NCBI GenBank assembly: GCA_964035545.1
Contig: OZ037766.1
Span: 20,635,767 to 20,699,766, forward strand
Source of the DNA: Bugula neritina
Taxonomy: Eukaryota; Bryozoa; Gymnolaemata; Cheilostomatida; Bugulidae
Direction of reading: 5' to 3'
DNA: 64,000 nt
The notes under the pieces are model-generated. The model saw only the letters and a program-made list of their open reading frames with translations. It did not search any database and had not been told where the DNA came from. Of this stretch, positions 11,401-23,400 are shown piece by piece. The first letter of the stretch is position 1. Every line of letters begins with the position of its first letter. A program made the position numbers and the translations under genes.

Positions 11401-14400
11401 GAAAATCAAAATTCTCAAAATGCTCTAAGGTAGCTCTTGATAAACAGGTTAAAGGAAGTAGCACAATGGAAACACAGCTTAAATAAAAACAACATAATTA
11501 CATACAAGTTCACCTAAACTGATGGAGTAAATGTTACATGTAGTCCATACCATATTATTGCCACATTCCAGCTCATCTTTCAATGAATATATGACCAACT
11601 TCGTACTCTCCTCCAGGTTGTACTTTGAACCATCTTCTGTGGTGCCTGTTTCTTGCTCTCCCTCCCTCTCCTCATTATTTATTACTAAACCCTGAAAAAA
11701 ATCATACCATAAGAATATATTTTTAAACTTTCAACAGCACACTTACCTATGTTAACCAGTTAAATAATTTGCTTACTGCTCTAGTAAATTGAATGTAAAA
11801 GGAAAATAAACAACTTGACTGAGGAGAAGTTATTTAACCTATACTATTACCTATATTAATAAACAGTTATAATGTTGCTGCGTGATCACATGAAGAGTGT
11901 TGGCAATAATTCTTTAATATTAATTTATAAATAATTATATTTAAAGTTGTTAACTAAGTTGTACTCAACTCTCCAGTAGTGTAAAATAAATTTATCAAAA
12001 ATAAATAAATTATGCGAGGGTTCATAAGAAGATGCTGTAAATGCTTCAAAATTAAACTTATATATTATAACTAGAAAGCCCTAGGCACAGTTATTGCTCA
12101 TTTATTATGAAGACATATATCATTAGCTAAGATTCTAATGTAGCATAGTGTAACCTTATATACTTGGCAGTCAGATGAACTCTTAATGATTATATTGGAT
12201 AAAATGTTGAAGTTAAAGACATTGTTTCAGAGTATTTGTGTGTATAATTAGACACTCAGGATGTAGTAACTGTGTCGCAAATCAAAAGACTAATTATAAG
12301 CAATTAAAATATTCAATACATATTTATAAGGTTGGCAAGCAATAATACAGTTAATGCATGTATGATGATTGATATACTATAATGTTTTCAAGTGTTTAAC
12401 TGACATACTACTAAATTACTAGTCAGGTAAACAACATGGCAGACGTGAAGATACTCAAGCTGTTAAAGACACACGAAAGGCAGAAGATAGACCTAAGACT
12501 GAGGCAGTTGAAGCTGAATACATACAAACCGGAAAGATGTGATGCAAAACCAACATCGCTAAACAAAATGAAAAGTTCAATGCTCTCGTCTCCTGATGTG
12601 CGCTACCAAGACATGAGTAAATTGTCAGCCAAGATGCTGTTAAAACACAGGAGATACTTTTACTCTCCTTTAGCCAAAAACGGAAGGTACGAAAGAAACG
12701 CAAAGCAACTCGCACCTTTTAAACTACCACAACTACACTCATTCAAGAAGGTGATTACCCCGTCAGCAAAAGTGGATTTATCTATACATGGGAAGCAACT
12801 CCCTACCCTCCCACAAATACATAAAATGAAACAAGGCATGGCACACTCAGAGGACATGTTTAGGAAGATTAACAAAGAGTTAATAGAGAGACATCCAAAA
12901 CCAGTGCCACCAGGAAAAGAAAGGAAGAAGTTCTACGTTGAGGCAGAGTGTGATGAAGACAGTTACAACTACTACCAACATTATGAGGTCATGAGAGTGT
13001 CGGTGCTTGCTAAGGTACATGATTGGCTGTATACGAATCCAACACCTGTATCTAAAGAGTTATAAGTAGTTCACTGTACCCCTACATGCTACTATACATC
13101 GTAGCACAAACTGACACCAAGAAGTCAATAAAAAAAAAAAGTTTGAAGGTTAGTTCAGTCAAACTAGACTTTCTTTTATTACAGTTATTAAAAAATAATG
13201 TTGATAACAAAGTTTTAAAACTTGATATTTGTTAACATTTGAGGTATCTTAGCAGCTATCGTTGGTAAAATAAAATACTGGTAAAATATCAAATGAATAT
13301 TAATAGCTGAGGTAGCATTTGTTAAATGTCTTATTTTATCTATACTATCTTAATCTAGAAATCTCAAACTAATTCAGCACAAAATAGATTATAAAACCAA
13401 TTTGCTTGGGCATGCAACTCCGAAGCTTCATTTAGCTGATAGAAAATATGTTGTGATTATTATAATACAGCATAATTTTAACTGGCCAGAACTTCTTCAA
13501 CAGTGTGTGACTAAGCCACAGATGCAAACTATTGAAATAACCTGGTGCTAGATAATGCAGATTGAACAGTGAGTACGCTTTGACAGGAGGGAATAGAAAT
13601 TCAATAAACCAAAGTAAAAGAAATGCACACGATGGCCCTTTAGAGAGCAAGGCAGGGTAATTAGCAATTTAAGTAAAAAAAATTCATCCACAGTATCGTA
13701 ATATCAGTTATTAAAGCTAATCAAATTCCAGTGGCTATCCAATATCTTTTAGAAAACAAAGTAATATATAATATAATAACTATATATATATAGCACACCC
13801 TACAGGTGCACGTGTACTATTAGACTTGGTATTTGTAAATTACGTCAGAAAAGAAATCAAGAAAATCTGAGTGCTCAAGAACTTATAAATAACTGTAAAC
13901 AATTCGTATCAATTTTACATGATATTAAATAGCTCATAGTAAAAGGGTTTTGTTTGCTGTACCAATCATCCTGGTAAAATATGCATTATATCTGGGTGAT
14001 AGCAGGTGCTTGCTAGCGGAACACTGTAACTCATCAGTTGATATACTACGGCTGCTGTGTTATTTAGCCTCAACTTCAAACTAAAGATGAGCGAATCTCA
14101 TCAGGATCTTGATAACTACGAGACAGCGTTAGCCACTCTGCCAAATTTTATCATAACAAACTTGAGTTTTCATTTTAGGTGCTGAATAATATTCCTGTGC
14201 AATCTGGCTGTGATAAAATAGCTGCAATCACTGCTGCTGTTAGCATAATTAGTAAAACCCCTCAGTAGTTCCACCTCATAATTTGTAGTACAAAAGAAGC
14301 TGAACTCCGCTGGTCTCTTTAGAGTTCAACACACATGTAGGAGCAGTAGTGGAGAAATTGAGATAGCCTAAGTTCTTTAATCTTCTTAATACATTTTGGT

Positions 14401-17400
14401 TTGGGATATGGGTTGAAATTTTTGAGAAAACATAACTTCTTTTGCTACATTTCTAATCTAGAACACAGGCTTTCCTCCATTACTTTACCTACTTCAGAAC
14501 ACAGATGCAAAGCTGTAGCCCACAGTACATGATTAAATTATTATAAAATTGTCAGTTTTTATTAAACTAGCATTTTCTAGAGAATAGTCATGATCTTGCT
14601 ATATCATTAGTCAAACTATTTAATGTTGCAAAGGAAATAGGTCTTTGAATAACACGGGTATGACTGGCTAAAAGTTACATTTATATAGGAACTTCTTGAA
14701 AAATGACTGTTTCAGTTTCTAAAACCCCTGACCTGCAAGTGCTAAGCATTAGTCTACAGCTAAAATCCGTGCATAAGCTAGACGAAAGTTATTAGCTAAG
14801 GAAAAGTTCAAGTCTAAGTAGCTAATAACAAAACTTTTTAAGATCTGTAATAGTAATAACTATTGGTTCATACTATACTTTAATTCTCATTTTGATATAA
14901 AGATTTTATTTTATTGTCATTAAGTAACGTGAAATAAAATATACCACAAAATAGCAAAGAATAAATAATTAATAACTAATATCCAGTAACTAATAATCAA
15001 TAACTGGATTTGTACCTTTACGTAGTCTAGACTCTAGAACAAAATACTCCGGCACATGCCACAATAAAAGAAACTAATATTACCACCACACAACCTAATG
15101 AATAAATTTGTGTTAACTCAAGCCACTCTTAAAGATGTAACCTTCACATCATACAGATAGTTTGAATCAGCCCTGGTTAGAGTGTTCTATCACAGAATAT
15201 TCATTACTGAGTGTATTATTCGAAAGCATTCTAACCATAATTTATTACAATTATAATAACACTATACTATATAGCCAAGAGATCCCGCTACCGGAACATG
15301 AGAAAGTGGAGATAGGTGAGAAAATATAGCCAAGACATCAATTTACACCCTTTAGGACGGCTCAGTACCCACAAATCAAAGCTGACTGTCACTACGAGCA
15401 GTTTTTGAACAATATAACCTAATTCCTTAGAATTCCTATATTTTGTTCTTCACGTTACTAGAAAAATTGAGAATTGTCATCTCCATAACAGCTGAACTCC
15501 GGAGGTTTTTTAACTCATTTTAATTCAATTAATAATCATAATGTTAGTGAGCTTTCTCATATATCATTAAAATACTAAGAGATACAAAATAGTTGTTTGT
15601 GTTAGCCCTGCTATAGGCCATGCGAAACTCAATAAGGGATAGAAACTTCAACCGTGGCAATAAATAAAAAGTTTAAGCTGAAGCAGTTACCACATGCAAC
15701 TGTTGAGTGATAAACTATAGAAATATATTCTAAAGTCCTTAAGCGTATGACTGACTTTGTGTGAGAATAAGAAGTATACCTGTTGAAGGAGATTGAGTTG
15801 CTGTGATAGTGAGTCCAGAGACTTATCTGTAGCTTTTTGAACCTCCTTCACATGTTCACACTTTGTCACCTGCATAAGAAGATCCACATAATTATGCCTA
15901 CAGCGATCATATGTCTGAGTTTTATCATAATAAAATTTATGAAATTTCGATATGTTAATAGACACATTATTCTAAAATTCAAATGAAGTGATGAATGAAT
16001 GAAAAGCATATTTCTGTATACTGAATCAAATGTGAAATAAGTGTTAACAGCGATGTGAAGTTTCTTTAAATTGACTGAAAATATGAGCTGGATATATATT
16101 TTAGAATATCATTAGTATTATATTTCCTTATAATCATCATGAAACATAGTTCACTGTGAATATTGCTTGTAGGGGAAGATAAATCCTGTAATTTGCACAA
16201 TGTGCTTTTTGCTATGTATTAAGTCAGTTTTGGTGAGCAAGTCGTAGGCACTATTTATTATCCATTCCATGTAGAGTATAGACTTTGCACTTTGCACAAT
16301 TGTCCAAAGTGACTTCATTTTTATGTTAATTGTCATGCATGCTTCATTGGTTTGAAGGGAGAAAAGTAAATGACTTATAATTCAGTCAGTTTATCAATTC
16401 ACAAAAACTTGTAATATGTTTTCCGATACTTGATTTGCGTTTATACCTTCACGATTTTCAGTCAGAAATTCAATTTGGCTGAGTTGAAATTTCACCAAGT
16501 TGCTTTGCATTGTGGGCTTTCGCAGCAATATAATTTCACGGAGTTTTAGTAAGACTATAAAGGAGTACCCGGACAAGTGTTATTAACTGAAATTCAGTAT
16601 TTTGTTTCAGCAGAGGTATAAACGCAACTTAGGACAGTTACAGTTAGCTAGTTCAAAGCTCATGTATTGTGAAAAGTGAGTAACCTACCAGCCATTGAGT
16701 GTAGTTAGTAATGGCCTCATCGATATCTTCAGAGAAATCTGCTGTGGAAATACTGGGGTAAAGAGCAGACAACTTCTCCATAAGATCCTTCAGTAATGTC
16801 CAAATTTAAATACATAATATGCATGTCTATGTAACAGTAGATGCTAACAAAACACTACTTCAAGCTCTACACTTCTCAGTATACTAGATTATTACCAAAC
16901 AAACGCAAGTAAGAAACAGAATATTCAACTGAAATTCCTAAATAAATTAGAAGTTAAACATATTTCACTTAAATCATGATAGTAACACAACTCATTAGAA
17001 CACAAAATTAAACTTTTCCCACTCACTTTCAGTAAGCCTGAGCCAATCTATTTATAAAATGAGTAACATAACTGTAGTGTGACTCATGCAATCAACACCC
17101 ACAGTGTTCTATTATTCTACAGCTAGACAGTACTAGATACTCTACAATTAGTCTAGACTCTAGAGAGTCTAGACTCTAGAGCATATTATATTTCATAGCA
17201 TACACATCAGTATATGATTTGGTTACATCATTGAACATAAACTGATTCCACCAAAGCTAGGCAAATCAACAATATTATGAAAAAATTTGTGTGTTGGCTA
17301 CAAACTTTTAGAAAATTATACTATTATTTAATAATCTCTCTCTCTATTATTTACTAATACAAATTCAAATACTACACTATTTACCTAAGTTTTCTGTGCA

Positions 17401-20400
17401 TTTCTTGATGACAAAAAATAAACAATCGGTCATCCATTGTACCTTAATTAGAAAAGATGCCTGAAATGAATTTAATTGTTTATGAAGAATAAAGTGAATG
17501 CATGAACATCTAAATAAACTACAATGGCTTGAATTTTTTAAGAGAAAATAACTCCTGAGAAAAGCTGTGATAAGGAGAAACTTACGTCGAGCTGTGTTTG
17601 TCTGTCTGGAATACTGAGCTCTTCAAACCGTTTCTGGCATGTCTCAGCAGCCTTGCAGAAGAGAGTTCTAGTCTCATTGCGCCTGTCTATCAGCTCCTTG
17701 TCTAACACATTCACCTACCAATAAACACTGAGGTTTAATGAATTCTCTCAATGTAAAAATCACCTGATGCTCCAGATGAGATGGGTTATTAAAGTGACTG
17801 TCTTGCTCGCTATACCTAAATTTGCAAGTATTGATTGGAGGGTATGAAATGCCTTACAGAATTCCTGATCTGCTCTTGCTGGTTGAGGTAGTCTGAATGA
17901 AGAGTAAGAACAGGAGCAAATATCTCATCGTGGTAGGCTTGAGTGAACTTAGTATCAAAGAGAATAGTAATGACTTGCTCTAACATTCCATCATTTGAGG
18001 CAGCCAGTTGCGATCTAAAGAGTTGGAATTAATCTAGACATGACAAACACACACACAGTAAATTTGTAAGACTAGTCAGTAAAGAACAGAGCTAGGAAAT
18101 GGAAAGCAATATGTGAGTTTATTAAGCATATGTTAAAACTTCATTTAGTATCGCAGTATAGTATAGTATAGTATAGTATATTATAGTATAGTATGGTATA
18201 TCATAGTATAGTATGGTATAGTATAGTATTGTATAGTAAGTATAGTAAAGTATAATATAGTATTGTATAGCAAGTATAGTATCGTATAATATAGTATTGT
18301 ATAGCAAGTATAGTATCGTATAATATAGTATTGTATAGCAAGTATAGTATCGTATAATATAGTATTGTATAGTAAGTATAGTAAAGTATAATATAGTATA
18401 GTATAGTAAGTATAGTAAAGTATAATATAATATTGTATAGTAAGTATAGTACAGTATAGTATAGTATAATATAGTATTGTATAGTATGTATAGTACAGTA
18501 AAGTATAGTATAGTATAGTATAGTAAAGTATAGTATATTATAGTGTATTATAGTACTTTTATCTCTTAGTTTCCTTCACTCAACACTCACCTCTGTTTCT
18601 TCACTAAAGCTAAATCCCTGTAGAGCTCAGTATTGAGCTCATCAATAGACTTCTGTGCAGAAAGATGCTGAATCTTTTTGTTAGCGACAGTTAACTGTTT
18701 CTTTAGAGTGGAGGTCTCCGTATTTAACCTTGAAATCGTGCTCTCTTGCTGGGTACACTACATAAGTGATGTAACATTATGGCTAACTGCATATATTGTT
18801 ACTCTGCTAGCAAAAGAATGTTAGCTATTGAGTACAACTGACCACTTACATTTTAAGAGTCTAAACCAGTTTACTAGATAAGTACATATAGTAACACCAT
18901 CTTTTGATGGAATCCAAAACATAAAAATGAAGATGGTAAATTCGTGTAAATACAAGCCAGCCATTTACAACAAAAGCTTTCTGCGCGAATTACATGCTGC
19001 CGAATTTTACATCTGGCTAATCAGTTGCCTATAATAAAACAATTACTAAAATTAAGATAATATAATCTATTTCTAATTTTTGTCCTCAGAACAACCAAGT
19101 AAATTCCTAAAACTAAAAAAACTCATTTCCAATAAACAATTGGCTTGCTTGTTGACAGCTCTACAAGTGCAACAGCAGCTAAATAGTTAGTGAAAGTATC
19201 TGTCAAGTATATTAAATGTAAAACCCTTTTGTCTGGCATAAATATGAAATACAAATACCACTTTGGCAAAATTCTTGTGCTAGTATACTACTTGTAACCA
19301 AATAAGGTATTGGAAGCAAAAATCAAATCTACACCAAAGAGAAAAAGTACTCTGAAATAACCAGACACACCTGGCTTTGCAGGGCTTGCACTGCAGCTGT
19401 GTCTCCAGCCCCCTGCTGTATCTTAGCAGAAGAGAGGTCACTTGCACCTTTATTCTTTTTCTTATTCTTTTGATTTCTTGGTGCATTAGTTTTAGAGTTG
19501 CTGGAATGATACAAGAAGAAAATTGACAAGCTCCAACATACACAGACTGTGGGTGTCCGTGTGTGCAATAACGCGAGCATGTGTGCATGTGGTGTATGCG
19601 GTGCGTGTATGCAGTGTGTGTATGTGTGTGTGGAGTGTGCCTGTGTATGTGGTGTGCGTGTATGTGGTGTGCTTGTGTATGTGTGTGAAGTGTGTGTATG
19701 ATCTAGCTGACAGCCAAAGGACTCAGTCTCATTACGAGAGAAACCTCTAGAGTCTAGAACAATCAATAAACTAACCCATTGTCGCCTTCGCCAGCTCGAG
19801 ATTCAACGGGCATTCCTGGAGACTTTGGGAAAAGAGGTAAAGTCACGTAGCTAGACTTTTGTAGCTCAGACCTTAGAGATTTGCCGGTTTCCTTGTTTAT
19901 TAGGTCAACGCTGTTATCTGCAGCTTCCTCACACTCTAGAAGTACCTCTTGCCAGCTGTTCAACAACTCCTTTACCTATACAACAGTGGTTATATATGAT
20001 ACATCAAGCCCTGTAAATATATAACATTATGTTTGTACACCAGACACTTCATCTTACCACACAAAGTGTTCTACACCCACAATATCCACCAATAAGCAAC
20101 CACTTGATATACAAATAAATCAATTAATCAAGTAAAGCTAAGGAAAAACTATACTTTTTCAGTATGTTCTGTTTTAACTATGAGGTCCTTGAGATGATGT
20201 TTGGCGGCAGCTGGAGGCACAACAGACATGGCAGCAGGCAGCACCTTAATTTCATTTCTTTGTACTGTAGATTGGTTGCCGTAATCAACAAACTGCACCA
20301 CACACTAAAAATAAAAATTATGGTAAACTTTTAAAAAAACATTTCATATTTCTATAATTCAATGATCAAGGGATATAGTGAGAAATATGAAGTAAATTGA

Positions 20401-23400
20401 AATACACGGGTCATGATTAAAAAACATTTTAAACTACATGATAATCTCAAGTTCTTTACAGCAAGAAAAAGACATGCTATACAACCATGCTGAAGGGTAA
20501 AAATCATAATTCATTTGTTGGCTAATTTTGACCACATATAGATGTACAAATTCTGTGTAGTAAACTCAATAAGCATCTGTATGTTAAGTTTTATATTAGA
20601 TTTTAAAAGCGGTCATGATGGTTGGGTTGACTGATAACGATAACCAGGATTTGATGGTGCATTTAGAGGTTAAGGCACCCACCAGGTTGACATGTAAAGG
20701 ATAGAAAGACAGACTAACTTACCGAGCTACCGCTGATACTAAGTACAACACCTCTGTACCAGGATTCATCTTCAGAAAACAGGGCAGCATACATCTAGAT
20801 ACAATATCACCAGTGTAAGGCAATTTAATGTGACAATGAGAAAGCAAGTTTAGACTATAATTACACAATTATGAACAGTACAAAATTATGTTATATATGA
20901 TCAACAGAACATGTATGCTATATGATCAACAGAACATGTATGCTATATGATCAACAGAACATGTTATATGATCAACAGAACATGTTATATGATCAACAGA
21001 ACATGTTATATGATCAACAGAACATGTTATATGATCAACAGAACATGTTATATGATCAACAGAACATGTTATATGATCAACAGAACATGTTATATGATCA
21101 ACAGAACATGCTATATGATCAACAGAACATGCTATATGATCAACAGAACATGTTATAATTAACCTTGACACATCCAATTGTTTCACTAGTTTATGATTGA
21201 AGCATTAATCTTGAACATGTTGAAAGAACTGTGAGCAATAAAGATCTAAATACTAGTTCTACAACATTTTCCTTTATTTTATAAACACAAGGATGTCTAG
21301 ACTATTCAAATACAGAACAGAGTCAGACCTGGTTTTGCTGGATGTTAGAGACGACAGCAGCTTCCTGGCAGTGCAGGTTGAGCTCCTTCTGCAGATTGAG
21401 ATAGTTAACAGCTCTATTACCACTTACGTTCTGCACATACAGCTCGTCTATACCATTGCTGTGAGAGAGAACAGCCTGAAAACAGCATAACTCAACAAGT
21501 TGACATTAATGGGTAAGCACTGAAGTAACCCCCTCCCCACAATTCCATGGGTCAAACTAAGAAAATTCATAATAAAATATAAAAAGTCTCAAGGAGCTAT
21601 TTAAATTGCCGAAAAGTATCATATTTACTGTCTAGTGTTGGTGTGTTTTTTACCTATCTAACAATGTTGTAATATTATAACTAGGGCAGCATTAATTAGT
21701 TAATGTTTAATACAGAACAACAACACCTACCATATATTTTTGTATAGCCTCCTGGGATAGAGGGCCGACTCTGGCCTTTGATGAGTGGTTTCTAAAACAC
21801 CATGATTAAACATTGAAACATCTGTGACAAATATTTGGCTACAATCTCATTCAAGTTTAAAATGCTTTCGACTAGCAGCCCACTTTATCCCCTTCAATAA
21901 ATGGATGAACACTACTAATAATAAATACTATTGAAGGACAATAATAATTCAAGGTTAAAAACATTTTGAAATCTACACCAAAATCAGTTAGAAAACTTGA
22001 CAACGTAAAGATGCTCCAGTTAACACAATCAAATAATTGTTCACCTTTAAAATGATTTAGTGTAGTGATATATGCCTCTCATATTATATTGACTATAGAA
22101 CAACCTTTGCTATAAAGTTTGCTTGTAATTGTTAGCAATGTCTTTTTTGTTACGCAATTGATAATAATTATCCTCATAAAAATAAGCAATATTTGTGTGC
22201 CGTGAGGTGAAGTGATTATGGAAGTGGCTGCCAACTTTACACATTTGTAGAAGTTTACCGACTGCTTGGGCTGGTTATATTACTAGGGACTTCGCCAAAA
22301 CTAAAATTGTTTCCAGGTGCACCGGTGCCATTAAGACTATTATGGTCTGGCCTACAAAACGATACTAGAATATAAATATTTTATAAATAATATAATATAA
22401 TTTAGCATTGTAATTTCCCATTCACAATGCAGCTAAAAGCATTCGGCCTATTGTCACAACTTCAGACAGGTTTTTGAGACTTTGCAAAAATATGAATGAC
22501 AAAATGTACCAACCAGATAGAATGGTTATAAGTAAGCACTGGGCAAAAATTTACATCTAATTTATTTTCAATAAATAAAGCTTATTTGCTGACAAATATT
22601 ATTTACTGGTGATTAAACTTCATGTAGTTAGTATACATTTACTAAGAATAACCACAAGTAACAGCAGGCTACGCTACATATAAAGAATATATGCAATTGG
22701 AACACTTTTCACTATACAAAGGATGGAGTGTAATGATTTAATTATAGCACATACAGTAGTGCAAAAAAAACTGTGAGACAATGCATTTGACATTTAATTT
22801 CAAACTAAAAAGGGAAAAAAATGGAGCTAGCACAGTCAACTAAAGCCATAATGCGTTGCAATGAGAAAAACACAATTTTTAATGGGTCTCACCAATTTGA
22901 CTGCAACAAGAATATTTTCAAGACTATTTTTATGCAATCAGTAAAATGATAAAAATTGAAGTTCAATTTCTCAGTTCAGTTTCTATAATATTTTGTATTT
23001 TAAAAATAAATTCTGTCAACAGGATTCTCGTTGCATTTCATGCTTTTTTCTCAGTAATTACCAGTTGAAATAATAATTATAGGCAACATAATATAAGGGA
23101 TTTAAAACCTTACAACTCAAAACCATGGTATTCCAAATTTACAATTTATGCTGAAATTCGAAGAATTACGAATCTTATTTTTCGTCTAAATTTCAGTTCA
23201 GCTATAACTTGGAAAAGAAATTGCATGCAACTGCGATAACACATACCTAGAGTATTTAGCAGGAGAGAAAACAACTGTCTGACCCTGGATTGTCGCCGTT
23301 CGAGATTCTATACAGGCTTTGGCTTTTTCCGAATTCTCAAATACAACAAATCTATACAAATCAACAAAATCGTGTATGCTAAAATTCTGGTGGAGAATAA

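Noticed and set aside
20922-21186. Repetitive open frames on both strands
   Set aside because: The 21-bp repeat keeps frames open by its length; the segment lies in an intron whose flanking exons splice cleanly.
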